Assembly: GCA_037783545.1 (NCBI GenBank)
Contig: JBBELK010000011.1
Location: 1,178,001 to 1,242,000 of the forward strand
Reading direction: 5' to 3'
Length of the DNA: 64,000 nt
Source: Henricia sp. BOLD:AAB3569
Lineage: Eukaryota > Echinodermata > Asteroidea > Spinulosida > Echinasteridae
Shown piece by piece: positions 1-14,100 of the stretch (the first letter of the stretch is position 1; each line of letters starts with the position of its first letter). A program made the position numbers and the translations under genes. The notes beneath the pieces are model-generated. The model did no database searches. It saw only the letters and a list, made by a program, of their open reading frames with translations, and was not told the DNA's origin.

Positions 1-79
1 GGATTAAAAATGGATAAAGTACCCATCGTCTCGGTAAGTTTTCCCAAAAAAAGTCCAATGTGGACAGGCCTTTTGAAAT
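1..79 (-). mobile_element. MITE family R1, end fragment cut by the window edge
   Basis: Contains CATTGGACTT, TTACCGAGACGATGGG and the other terminal words of the R1 family (full copy at 21,533-21,951), in reverse orientation. Confidence 0.7.
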
Positions 80-1477
80 ATGATGTAAAGCGCCATGAGT
101 ATCCTGTAGGGTAGATATGTGCACAAGACAACACACCATTTCTGTAACACCATGAATAAATAAAATGTTTATCACGCCACAAAGTCCCACACGCCACTTA
201 GAGGAAACTTAGCACCCAGTCAATATTTCGCAGTGCTGACAGAGCGATAAGTGTTGCTCCCCAAAATTTACAAGCGCGACAAAATGTTAGAATCCATAAC
301 ATGCTCTTTAATTAAACTTGCAAACTATGTACAGAAATACACGGCACTGTTAGAAAGATGGGATTTCGTTGACGCTTTTTACGACGGCATTCATTTTATG
401 GAGTAGACTTGGAGTAGAAGTGTTTTACACAGTAAAATAAGTCTATTCCGAACTTAGCTACTTCATTTGAGTATATCATTTATCCGAAACTATTTCTAAA
501 AGCAAACATGGATCATATACTTATAATTTGGCATTTTGCTTCGGATAAAAGGATTTATCTGTGAGTTTCAGAATTTCTACATAGAGACAATATTTGCTAG
601 ATTGCGCTTACAGATTTTTGTTTAGAGTGCCATGTATTATATTTTTTTTGTTTACTATTAAATATACACAGAGGCCAAATCATTTTTTTCCCCGGTTTGA
701 CCGAAGGAAGAAAACGGACGGCCACATCACAGCACACACACAGGCTATGAGGTAGGGGTACAAGGGATACCAGTTTGAAGGGAACCAGGGATCGCAATGC
801 CTTAATAGTTGACTGTACTCGTGGGACTGGAAATGCAACTAATCAACAACTCTAGGGCATTTCTAATACCACTAGAACTTCAAACTATCCAAGTTTGGTT
901 TGTGTAAAATATATTCAAGTACGCGGATTTACGGAAACCTTCTTCGACATTTTGCAACTTGATTTGGCAACCAAGAAAGTTTCGGATAACAAAACAAAAA
1001 GTGGAATCCGGTACATTTGAGTTGATTTTTAGGTTTGACAGATTTGTTAGTATACAAATAACGATTCTATGTTAAATACATGATACAGACACGAGTTGAA
1101 TTGTTTTAAAATTGTCTAAACTAAGTGCTTAGTTTAGTGCTAGTTTTTCATGTTGAGGTTTAACAGGCAAATCTATAAATGCAGCCTAATTGATTACGCT
1201 GATTTCTGGGCATGCTCATTGGATTATTGCTCGACGAACGCTGCTGCTGCGGCAGTGCATACAAGATCAGTTTTTACCGAGCGTGACAACAATTTCGCAC
1301 ACACTAATGACATAATGCCCAAGAAATCTGAGTTGTTAAGTCAAAATATTGAGTTAATTAAGAATATTAAGAATATTGAGACCATAGAGTACATAGAATT
1401 TATAAACTATGTACGACATTAGCACCAGTGCTGTAAGGTCAAACGAACGACCTTGAAAGGGAAGCCACACTTAATAC
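80..1477. other. Sestrin 3' flank, nothing recognised
   Basis: AT-rich, no supported exon and no clear repeat. Short ORFs at 597-797 and 1,150-1,422 have no recognisable product. Confidence 0.4.
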
Positions 1478-1857
1478 GACCCGTCACGACGAAATGAGAG
1501 TAAAGTCGCACGCCGCTATATCCTATAACGAGGGTTCAAAGTCAAAAATTGAAGGGGAGGTCAATTTTAGGGTTTTGTAATATGTTTTCCAAATTGTTAG
1601 CGTCATCCAATAATTAAAAACATCATTTTCAGACCAATTTTGACGATAGCTTTCTTCGTGCCTCGTAAGAAACTTTGTTTGGAGATTTGTAATTTTTTTT
1701 TGAACATTACCACTTCTCCAAGCTGTGGTGCATTGGGGGAATAGTTTTATCCTATGTGTTATATACCATTGGAAAGCTCTTTTTCTGCTGAATTCAAAAA
1801 TACCAATGTCCAATTTTTGAAAATTCCGACTATCAGCTCATTTTATGGTGACGGGTC
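1478..1857. mobile_element. MITE-like element with GACCCGTCAC termini
   Basis: Ends GACCCGTCACGACGAAATGAG and CTCATTTTATGGTGACGGGTC are imperfect inverted repeats bounding about 380 bp without coding content. Only one copy is seen here; target duplication is unclear. Confidence 0.5.
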
Positions 1858-1901
1858 ACAAGTATTAAAAATTGCCCAATGCTGAAATCCAACCTTGGCA
1901 G

Positions 1902-1907
1902 TTTAAT
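1902..1907 (-). terminator. Candidate sestrin poly(A) signal
   Basis: ATTAAA on the minus strand, 147 nt past the stop. No AATAAA was seen closer on that strand. Position is plausible but unproven. Confidence 0.3.
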
Positions 1908-2053
1908 CGGCAGAGGGAGGGAAGAGGGTTCCACATTCCAACTAATGAACACAGTATTGCTGAAAGCTATGCAGGTTTTATGGCAGGAGAGAATCCCCAA
2001 CTGGATTGAGAATGGCAGTCGGTGGGTTAAGAGAGCGCCCTCTAGTGACCACG

Positions 2054-2143
2054 TCATCTCGTGTAGAACCACATGACGGCGCGCAGGCTGTAGAGGAGAC
2101 TAGCCTGCATTTTGGCCTCCAGCACCATTAGGTTGACATGGAC
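2054..2143 (-). CDS. SESN: Sestrin last coding exon
   Basis: 90 nt after ccccaacag: [20 protein letters not shown] followed by RAVMWFYTR and TGA at 2,056-2,054. Vertebrate sestrins end in RAITRYMT or RAITRHLT, so the final seven or so residues have diverged. Confidence 0.93.
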   Translation of the reverse strand, partial: VHVNLMVLEAKMQASLLYSLRAVMWFYTR

Positions 2144-5100
2144 CTGTTGGGGTAAAAATAACGGGACCAAAATAACGCATCAAGTTATAAGGTTGAGAAA
2201 ATGTATTTAATTCAGAAACCTGTTTGCAATTCTTTCGAATGCCAGTTAATATTGTTCAGTGGACAATTTAAAGGTTGCCGACGGTGTTTATAAAATATAA
2301 ACAAAAACTTGGCAAATCAGCCACCACAAAGCAGCGAAATTTCACACCATTGATGTGAAGCATTGTAGATTTCATCTGCACCAATTGTCTAGGCTTGTGA
2401 CTATGTTGGGTCTGCCAGACATGTTACGTAACTTTTACGAATATCTCATAAAATTTCAGATGACATTAGGTGTGCGTTTCTTTTTCTGTCGAGTATAGAT
2501 GTATGTGCAAAATACACACCACCCCCGGTAACCCAAGAAAAGAAAATCTTTGGCCCAGTGGCATAATAAAAACATTAAACAAAAAAATGTAGTATGGCCA
2601 GTTAGTGAGAAATGCATCCATACGAAACCTCTGTTAAAGCGACTCAGTACTAACTTCCTAAATTAAGTAATGACATTTTCATTTCATTGCTGAACATGTA
2701 AAATCAGGGTTGTCAAGTCTTTATAAGTTGGTTTCGTTTAATGCTTTGGCAAAATTTGTAATACATTTTTTTGGAGGGGGGTGGGGGAGGGGAGGGGGGG
2801 GGGGGGTGGAGTTAAACGGTGAAATGTCCCCTCATTTTGTTGCTGAACATCTAAAAAATCATGGTAGTGTCAAGTGGGTTTCGAAAATCATTTGCAAAAC
2901 GGTTTCTGATCTTTTTTCTTAGGGGTGGGGGGAGGGGGGGGGGGGGGGGAGGGGGAGGTAGGGGGGGGAGTTAAGTGTCCTATCCTTAGTAAGATATGAG
3001 GAAACAGTAGTACACGCAAGAAACACTGGCCAATATTTCCACTGTATCAAGTTTTTAAGACAAGGTCGTTACCTTCTCCGAGTGCTTAAAATCCCTCCAG
3101 AACGACTCGTAGTGATTTAGCGTGACTTTCTCCGGGTAGCAGCAAACCGTCTTGATGTACGTCTTAAGGGCGCGATCCATTAACGAGTTGACCGCGCCGT
3201 AATCGTAGTCGTCGTGTCGTATGCCGAAGAGCGAGTGGATGTAATTCCAGATGGCGCGACGTAACAACGACGTGTCAACTTGCTCTTTCTTACCCATACT
3301 AAGGGGAAGATGGTTTGGGGAAGGGTATAGTGAATTTAACATCTTAGATTGGATTTCATGATGTAAGAAACATTTAACATTATCTTTTATAAATTTGAGA
3401 TAATATTGCCAGAGGGGACAAAAAACTTTGAGCATTGAACTGTTGAAAAATTATTGAAATTAGCAAATGAATAGACATATGACGTAATACAATGGCTCAG
3501 CATCTGAAACGAGGCTGCCCCAAAACCATTTCGCCCCCAAACCACTTTGCCCGAGTGCCATTTCGCCCTAAATCACTTCGCCCAAATACTACTTCGCCCC
3601 AAAACCACTTCGTGCACAGACCGTGGTTCAGGGTGAAGTGGTTTTAGGGCGAAATGACTGCAAACCCTTTTTTTGACTGTTTTCTCAAAAGTTAGACGAA
3701 GTACGGAGCTGGTTTTTGCTCAGGTTGGTTTTAATCATGCATATCTTCAATCACACAGGGGGATAAAACTATTTGTAACAGTTTACCAATCATGTATGCT
3801 ATCTTTAAGCTCCAAATAATTGTGGTTTAGCATCAAATTGACGACTCCTTGTGTGTAAAGAGAACCATGCCAAGTTCAGTTTATTTTCATTAAGCAAGAT
3901 TTAAGCACGGTGGTAGGTGAGCTGAAACATGGTACAATCCTGGATCATTAATACATTAATATTTGACCAATAACAGAGAACTTTTTTCAGTGCTTACGTG
4001 TTGTAGGTCAGGCTGTAGGCTAAGTGAAACTTGTCATCAAGCATGGGTGCCATGTCAGGGTAGTACCGGTTGAGCAATGAGAAACCTTGGTCCTCCCAGG
4101 AATAGTCCTGAAATTATCAAGAATAAAGAATTCAAAGTGATGCATGTGTTTGTGTATGTGGAACAGAGTCCAGTAATATTAGTATTGTGGCCAAGTGATC
4201 TGGGGCCGGTTTCACAAAGCGCCGAGATGCATCTTAGGAAGGGTCACTTTTCTCATCTTGGGACGTTGGTATGGGATTTGGATGCATTGAACTCCTTAGA
4301 CGACAAGTCCAATGGGCAAGTCGGTAAAAGCATCTGGAAGTGTACGTCCGGGCTGTGAGGGTCACCCAGCTAAAGCCCGCCGCACACCTTTGCGATTTAC
4401 CGGCCCATCGGACACCGGACCATTGGATCCGGAAAAATTTGCTCCGGCCGATAGTGTACGGTCAGACCGGCCCGAATTGTTTCAGCGCACACCTTTCCGG
4501 TATGTGGTCCGATGATCTGATTATCTGGCTTAAGGGACACTGCGCTTCCTGTCCCACGTTCTCGGTAAATTTTCCCGTGTCAAAAAAATCTAAATGCGGA
4601 CAGCAGTAAAATTTAGTCATTTTTCATTTTACCATCGTCTTGGTAAAACCAGCCGAAAAACAAGTCAAATGGGGACACAGCTTAACTTCCAAAATCAGAA
4701 AATCTCTGACTCCATAAAACTGCTCTTGACAACAATGGTACCCTAGAGGTCACTCACAAAATGACGAGCACAACCGAGTGCGCTTCCCAAACAATTAAAA
4801 ACAGCTGTTGTCAATTAGTAACCACTTGTTTCAAGTTAGTTAACTGAAGGTCAAGGTCATTCTGTTCTACACCTGTTTCAAGTTTTCAATATTTTCATCC
4901 TCCACCTACACTTTACACGTAACTATTACTGTATTTTGTTTTGGTTTTCGAGAAAAACTTTTGAAGCCGTTTCAAATACCAAGGGACCCAGTGTTGACTC
5001 ATTTCTGCCAGTGAGTCAGAGGGGAAAGTATAACTGACCCACGAAAGAAAGAAATGACGCCAATTTGTTGCTAACATTTGGGATTACTCTTACAAACGTT

Positions 5101-8100
5101 GATGTTGTAGTTGTTGGAGTTTTGTTGGAGTTTGGTATTTTGTGGGGCAACTTTTGACATTTAAATTGGTCAACAATGTAAGCACAAAATGTGCAACCAT
5201 GCATGTCCTCAAGGAACAAAGAAACTGCCCTACAAGATGGCAGCTAACTGATATGGCCTATTTGTGTAAAATCGTTAAGTTGCATGCATTTCAGCTTTAT
5301 TTCATTCTAAATGTCCGTAGGGCCTTGATAGAAAGATTCAGATAACTGCTTGGGGTGGGGGTGGGGTGGGGTGGGGTGGGGTTGGGGGTGAGTGAGTGAG
5401 TGAGTGAGTGAGGGGGGCGGGGGGGGGGGGGGGGGGGGGGGGGGTGGGGGGGGGGGGGGGGGGTGGTGGTGGAGTGAGGGGGCGGGGGAGTTTTTCAGGG
5501 AAAGGGGGAAGTTTTTCAGGGGAAGGGGGAAGGGAGAGGGAGACACTAATAAGCTGGTATTCAGATAAATTACGAACCAAATCAGACCGTTTTAAAGAAA
5601 CTGTTTCTCGTCCTTACCTGTGCTTTAAAGGTGGGTATCGTTGAAACCTCTCCCCTCTTGGCAAAATCTTGGTACTTGAACTCGGGTTCGCTCAAGTAGT
5701 GCGAGACGTCCGTTGTGTCTTGACAGCTCGTTTCGTCACTCGGCGGAGACACTAGAATGAGCCCCAACAAATAGAAAAGATCATGATACGAACATGCAGT
5801 GACTGAAAGCAAAACAGAACTGGGGGGTTAGATACTAGACCAAAAAAAATTACGTTAACGTTAAAAGAGTGTGTTCAGATTTTTCCAGAAAATGGATTTC
5901 ATTCTAACCTAACAATCATAAAATACCTCACCAAAATACTATTCTTGGGAAGAAAACAAGAAATATGCAATCTCCAATTCGGATGTGGAAGCAGGGTGAT
6001 GTAATTACTGCACTGTTTTATGGAACGGATAAATTAGTTTACAAAACATCAGTGGTTTTTTGACGATATCTTTGACAATATATGGATTGAGAGTGCGAAA
6101 TTTCAGAATGGTAATGAGGAATATGCGACAAATGATATGGTATCAAAATCTTATCACCCATGGGAAAAATGGGGCAGGGGGGGGGGGGGGGGGGGACGCT
6201 CCAAAATGTGATCTGGACACGCTCCTTTAACTGTTGAAAAACTAGGACATAATATTCAAAAACTTGTGCAATTTCGGTCTTTTTTTTTTTTAAACTTACA
6301 TTCAACGTTCTGCTTCTCGACTTTCTCAAACTTCTTCAGTTTTTCTTCCTGCGTTTCATCAGGGTCCGATTGTTCCTCCAGCTCTCGTAGTTTTTGCATC
6401 AGCGTTTCGACGTTGCTACTAGCACCTTCCGAATCCTAAAAATAAAATTTAAAAAATCTTCATTAAAATTCCGGGATAATCCTAACAAATGTCAACCTAT
6501 CAATTGATAATAACAACTGCTTTCAAACCCAACTCAACAAAACGTTTGGCAAGTTTTTATAGATAAGGTGCTCCGTGAAGTCACTTGTTTACATCGCCCT
6601 CTGTTGTTTAACGACAGGCAAAATAATACAGCTTGGTCTATGAAACTTTATAAAAACTATAAATTATATCAACTTGGAAAACACAAGCTGTCTTTATTTG
6701 GCTAAATCATGTAGCTTATGTCACCTGTAAGCAAGTTTAATGACATTTTTAGAAATATTTGCTTTGATACCAAAGCTACGTAGAAAAACATGGACTTGTC
6801 TATGTAAACTAGTGGGCTTTTTGCCTGCCGACTTCTGTCTGAAATCAACAGAGGGCTCTCTAAATGTAAACACATGTCACACCGACCATACCCACCTCCG
6901 AATAGTTATTATTGGACGGACTGCCTGGATCGTCACCAAGCGAGGGCGGTCTACAGGTATGGCCTCCTTCCATGTCGATCTCTGGGTTGATGCCACAACC
7001 AAAGACCATCCCAGCCAGCGAGCTGAAGTGGGTTGTGAGAACAATGGCTTGGACGAGTTCTGATAGCGTCCAACTGTGGGGACCCTTCAACAGATCCTAC
7101 CAACAAAACAAAAAAATAGTTCGTTAAATTCGCAACTAAAAAGTTAGTTTACAGGCCGATAAAAGCTATAGAAAAACAACATTGGAGAAAATTGTCCTTA
7201 TGACTGCTAGCTTTTTCGGACTTGTTCTAACCCAACAATCATATAAAATACCTCCCAAAATACTATCCATGGGAAGAAAACAGGAAATTTGCAATCTCCA
7301 ATTTGGATGTGGAAGCAAAAAGGTTGGTGTAATCACTGCATTATTTTATGTAATCCGATAAATTACTTTACAAAACATTGGTGTGTTTTTGATGATATCC
7401 CTGAAAGTGGATTGGGAGTGCGAAATTTTAGAATGCATGAGAAAAATATGACATGATATGGTACCAAATCTCAACACCCATGGGAAAAATGGAGGCTCGA
7501 AAATCTTAAAGAATAAGTCCACCTAAATTCGATGGAGTCCTTACATCAAGATGTTCTTTAGTAAGGAGCCACGGTTGATGAACCAGTAGTTTTATAAGTT
7601 CGGCAACCCGTCTCAGTTTATCTGGGATGTAGCTAAGACCTCGTAACCACTCGGGATCGCCACCTTGGGCCAGGAATTCGTTCTCTTGTAACCTGATGAT
7701 GTAGCTGCATTGATGTCTAGCTGCTGCCTAAACAACCAAACATTAGCATACTGGTTATTGCACCGCAATGACACCCAGGAGAAAGAAATGCATTCATATT
7801 AATGAGGGTTTTTGTTTTTGGCCTACGCGACATTACTTGATTATACTCGATGCTTCTCCAAGACACTGAGAAAAACTTCATAGCAGGCTTGGGTGGGACT
7901 TGAACCCGCTGCTAAATGATTCGAACTACATGTAGATGCTCAACACCTGCCAGCTCAGTATGCAGGAGGTCGTAGGTTCGAGTCCCACAATGAAGTTTTT
8001 CTCAGTGTTTTGGGGAAGCACTGGGCATACAGTGCTAATCAAATTACGTTGGGCAGGGGCAAAAACAAAACTCTAATTAATATTCATTCTCCTCGACGCA

Positions 8101-11100
8101 TGCCAAATCACATTCTCTCAAATGTATTCATGAAATGATCCAAAATAATGCCACCAACAAAATCCTTAATACATTGTCATGGCTGACATTTTTTGCATCA
8201 CCCTGTATGTAATGGTGTTTTTTGAGTTCCACCCCGTCTCCCCACCCCATTTTCATACCTCCAGAGCAGCCAACCACCCCGTATTTTGCAACAGACTTTT
8301 CGGAAAATGATTAATTTTGTGCGTCCTGACATGGATAAAACCCTCCTGGATTGTCAATTAACGACCTTGGGGATTTTTAGATGTGTTTGGAGTCACGGAA
8401 TAAACCTGTATTCCCAGATGTCTTCCCCAAAATCCAGGAGGGTTGGCAGCACTGCACCTCATGCCCCACACCACGTCCTTATGCCCTCTATGTCCTGCCC
8501 CCCAATTTTTTAAATCAATTTTTAATGCACCTTGCTCTATTAACCCACTTTCAGTAACAATCGGAAAGGTTTGACAGATAATACAGTTGACTCTCGTCAA
8601 TAAGAGGACCTTGGTCCTTTGCAGATTACCTTGTTATAACAGGAACCTTGTATTATCAGGAATTAAAACGATGAAGAACAAAGGTTTGGGACCTAAGCTC
8701 CTCTTTATTATACGCAGAATGTTGTATTAACAGTGCTCTTATTATCAGGGTTCCTTGTTATAAGCAGAATGTTGTATTAACAGTGCTCTTATTACCGAGA
8801 TTCAACTGTATTTCTCCACCATAATAAAAAAAAAACACCGATACAAAAAATTTGGTGTCAGATACACTTGTGTATATATAAAAAAAAGAAGATAGAAAAC
8901 TCATTTTCATTATGAAAAAGAAAAAATTATAAACAGACTACAAATGTGTCCAGCTTGTTTTTATATGACAGTGTTGGGATTGAAATTGATACAACACGTA
9001 CTCTCTGCTGTAAGTGCCATATTTCTTAGATGAAAAAAAAAAACCAGGCAAGTAGTCTCAGGGTACACTGAATCAACAGGAGTGAAAACCGACAACAACT
9101 CTCCCCTGAGAACATACATGCATTTACTTTGCCATTTGCTGGTCTATTTCCCTCATTCTGCATTATCAGATCCAAGCCATTGAACTAGACTAAGTTTGTT
9201 AACCTCGTGCATGGATCAGCCCACTACCTGCCCACCAGTCCACAGCCAATCACAGGCTGTGTTTCATAGAGCCAATCACAGGCCGTGTTTCAATAGGCGT
9301 GCGGTTTATACCAGCACCTGGAGAGAGCTGATTGCGGAACCGGTGTGCACCGGTTTTCACTTGGGGAACATGAGGCTTTTGTTATCAACAGAGAATGAGA
9401 TTGAATTTGACTCGTAAACACTCAAAATCAATCAGTTTCAGGAAATTGAAAAGCGTCAGCCGTGCGTACCAAAAACTGCACACATTGTGCCTTTGAGAAC
9501 ACAGTGAATTTGAACACAAGATGTTTGTATGAATGACAGTGAATTTAGACTTGGTATTTACATGTATTTTGGAGAATTGATTGAAAAAAGCTTTTTTTAT
9601 TAAAACCCTTTCCAGACACCACATTGAAGAAAGAAAAAAGATACTGACAACAGAATATACTAATTACAATAAGTTAGGGATATTGGCATGTTGTCAATTT
9701 TGGATTTTTTTCTTCTTCTCAAATGACTGTTTTCACCTATTCCTGTGACAAGGTGCGTCTGTCATGCAGATACAATTGTCTAATCATACAAAATCATTCA
9801 AGCGGAATGCATACCCTCAAAATATTTGCGTACACCCCACAATATCCCTAACTTATTGTGAGTAGTGTATATGCAGATGCACCCTGAACTACTTGGAGAC
9901 TGACTCCGTGTTTTAAAGCTGGTCTCGATTGGCACGTTCACTCTAAATTTACCCAACACTGAACTATCTCAAGCTACAAACGTGATACAAACAACATTCC
10001 CTGCCTGAATAATTCACGGATTTCCAGACCCAACAACTTAAACCAGACACGATTACACGTCTAACCAACAGAAGTGGAATTGCTAAGGGTGTGGCATGGA
10101 TTTGTGATTCTCAAGTATGCAAGTCTTATCTGATAGCATTTCCATCCCGCACTCCTCCTATAGGTGACTGCGTCACGTGGATCTACCCAGGAGAGAAAAT
10201 ATTAGTCTCTCGTCTCTTCCCCGTTGGCATTCAGGAAGCTAATGGATCGATAGTAGGTATTAAACTTCTAGCGTTCACTCATGTGACGCTCTTAATGTCA
10301 ACACGATCCCCTGGCCACGGGAGTATACATTCTTAAAAGGGTAATTAACAAATTGTTTGATAATGCAAGCAAATGCACGCTTGTCATGAAAGTTTCTTTT
10401 GGTTTTCCTTTTTGGATGCGGGAAAAAACACTCTACTTTGTAAGTGATTTGACGAATTTAAAATTTCAAGGTAATAATGGGAAAGACTATAATTGTACAT
10501 GTAGTCATGTCCATTACAAGTTCTTCACAAGTCTGGTGATGATAAAATTGCAAGTTTTTTACAAGTCTAGTTACGTACAAGGAACGAAAAATGGACATGC
10601 ACAAAAGACTACAATTGTAGCTCATTTAAATGGCTTGTGACTTGATTTAAGACTCGGGGACTTGTGGTAGACTTGAGAAGGCCTGTGAGAACTTGTAATA
10701 GATTTGAATACAACCCTTGCGAAGACAGGAAGAGGACAATAGTCCAATTTGTGGGTGTCTTTTTTGTTTAAAGGACTGCACTCCCCAGCTCCCTCCACCC
10801 CCCACCACCCCCCAACAGAAATGCGTAGATGTGTTGCTATAGTTACCATTATTGCAATGAAGTGTCGGTAGTGAAACGGAAGTGGACCGTCACCGCGCAG
10901 AATGAAGTCTTGCGTGCGGAGGAACGCCTCTAGGTAACTGGGGTGTAGGCTCATTACCGTCGTCAGGTGGTCTAACCGATTGCTCTGAAGGAAGACGTCA
11001 ATGAAGAGGTCCCTCGTCTGGTGACAAGAAGATGAAAAAATTGCAAAACGTCTGCTCCAGAGGAATCGGCTCTATTCTTCATCTGGGGAAGGGGGGCGGG

Positions 11101-14100
11101 GGGTTGGGGGGAGGGGGGATTTCATTAAGCCTAGAGCCAGCCCCGACAAGCCCAAGGCAAGAAACAAGAGAGGGTGTGGCCTTCTTGTCTCTGTGAAATT
11201 CCTTCCCTCAGTCACTCACTCAAACTTTAACAAACTTAAGGCCCGTCAGCATTGGACTTTTTTGGGGAAAACGTACCGAGACGATGGGTACGTGGTACGT
11301 TTCCCATTTTTAGTCTGTGCGGACAGTCTAGGACGTTTTCCTTTCTGTTACTTTTCCCGAGTCCAGCGATTACTTTTTCAGCGGCCAATTTCATAAAGCT
11401 GTTTAGCAAAAATATTTGCTTAATCCAAAATGTGTTTGCTTTATAAAAATGGGTTTTCAGTCAAAATCTTATATGATGTGTACCGGGTATTACAATTGAC
11501 TGGTGTTCTGCTATTCTTGCTAAAAACACATACAATTTGGACTATTATCCGATTTTTATAAAGCAAACAAATTTTTAATTTGTTTTTATTTTTGGGAAAC
11601 AGCTTTATGCGTACACTGTACGTCCAGGCCATGAAGGTCATACTGCGAAGGGACACTGCGCATGCTCTCTCATGGTATCGGTAAAATTTTCCCGTGTCAA
11701 AAAGGTCCAAATGCGGACAGCAGTAAAATTAAACCATTTTTCATTTTACCATCGTCTTGGTAAAACCTCCCTAAAAACAAGTTCAATGCAGACAAAATTC
11801 AATCTAATCTGTAAAGTTTCCTTCAATATTTTGACAGACTGACAGTCTTATCAAACTCTTGAGCCCAATGTCAGAATTCCAAGTAATCTTATCAACACAG
11901 TGTTTGGGAGAAATGATACTCAAGTGTACTTTTACTTCAATAGATATTCCCAAAATGCACATCTCCTGTCAAAACATGTTTACATAACTGTAACAATAAG
12001 GTAATCCCATACCCTTTTGTATTGACAAAAATATCAAATATTTTGAGAACATTCATAGGAGTTCCTTGCATAGTTGCATTCAAAAGATGGTTCTACATAC
12101 AAATCAAAATGTAATGTTTGACAATGGATCACTACGTCATAGAAGCCAACATAACGAGCAACCAACATGTACTAACAATGCAAGGGGGCTATTTAGAACC
12201 ATTAACAAATATTTTCCTGCTTCTTCAAACTTTTTTTTATTTGAAAATCAGAAAATTGCTTTTGTCTGAAATGCTATGAACGGTAAATGACAATGTCTTG
12301 AAATAAATTTTGAGCCAAAAACAGGATGCAGAATTAGTAAAAAGGGTCCTTGTCTTTTTCAATAAAACAGACAATCTTTGGCTTTTGCATGTGGGATGAT
12401 GTCTCCATTATTATACATCCTTGTTGTCTAGCCAATATGGAGCTACATTTAATATTTAAATTTTTAGTTTAATTTCTGAAAATGTTTGTACTTTTCCCCC
12501 AAACTGATTATTATTAAATTCTTGCCAATCTCATTGTATAGGCAGTGTACTTTTGGCGACATTCAAATTTTCAAATTCATTTTAGAGAAAAGATATTTTT
12601 GACTTGTCAAATTCTCAGCAAATGGGCTGCCTGCAGGGAAGCAGACACAGGTCCCTTCATAAATACTGCACTATGTTTATGCAGTGCTTGGATAGCAGTT
12701 AAAGGCACGTCAGCAATGCGCTCGCGCCGGGTTTGTGCCGCGAAATACGCAGCTCCATGCCTTTGCTATGGAGCTGCGTGTTTCGTGGCACGAATTTGGC
12801 GCGCACGCGTTGCTGACGAGCCTGTGCCTTTAATATATTATCTACCAACGTCATTAAATGCTACAAACAACCTACTAAACTTCTGACGTGACATTAAAAA
12901 GCTTCTTTTATGAAATAAATTGCTAAATACTTTGCCCAGCTGTTTTTGATCAAACATTTTACTCAAAGCGATCATGTTTTATCAGAAAACTTTGAGCCTA
13001 ACCACATTTATCAAAACCCGTACTTTTGCCTAATTGATAGCCCTTAGAATTAAAGATTGTATAATTATTTGAGTAAGCATTGTATGTGAAGCGATATATT
13101 TATCTTGGGTTCAAGTGCAAAAAGGCACTCTCGAATAAATACACTGTATGCAAATCAATTATTACTTAACAAGAGCAAAGTCGGTGGTTAGATCACAATC
13201 ACTGTCTGTGTTGTGTCCGTAGGCAAGACACTTTACTCCATATTATCCACTAAAATGCTGGGGGATAGCGCTGTTACTCAAGTTTTTAAACCTGTTTGAA
13301 GGTGTATTTACATGTTTAAGACCTTTTTTATACTATTTTTTTTTTTAAATTATTTACTGGTGGGTTCCTAAAGTGAAATTACACTACACCACCCTCTTGG
13401 TAAAGAAAGTTTAAAAGGTAAAAAAAAGTTCTCTTTTAATTTAAAATATTAGGGTCCAATATTTGTGTCTCCCGTCCTATGGCAAATTGCACAGGTCAGG
13501 CGTAACATGGACACAATAGACAGCCGAAGTGTGACATACGTTGCCATGGCAATTGGATCTAAACTATCATGGCCGTCGGAAAAAGTACCATTGGAAAAGC
13601 ACTGGGACACGGTTGAGTGATTTTTAGTTTAGATCCAATTGCCTAGGCAACCAACAAAAGGTGACGTATTCACTTCGGCAGTCTATAATGGACATCAAAT
13701 TCATAAAATTATCCACAAATTATAAAGAATGGGCCTGAATTGACCGACCTTTTATAAAGGGCCTTTTAACGACCAAAATGACACTTACCCTTTCATCTCG
13801 TCCATTCTGTGCAGCTGCAAACTGTAAGAAAAGAAGGAAACACATCAAGATTTTAATCACCTATATTTCTAGTTTATTGTGTATAAGTGCTGGTAATCAG
13901 CATTTGTGCTGTCCTGGGGGAAGCCACATTAGCGCAGTAAGTCAAAACCTTTCTACCTTAGTTTGCACAAAAAACAAGGACATAAAAAGTGATATTTGTT
14001 TAGCATTACTGCTGGTATTGAGAAACAAATTCTTCAGTATTCATTTCCTGTATGCACTATACATTTTCGTCACTTCGTTAGCTATGCGACGATATCCTCG

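Noticed and set aside
5408-5644. Glycine-rich plus-strand ORF
   Set aside because: G-tract artefact next to the antisense of a sestrin exon.
9656-9870. Possible coding exon suggested by an ORF near 9,385-9,624
   Set aside because: Neighbouring sequence is an R5 MITE; ORF has no homology and no splice sites in phase.
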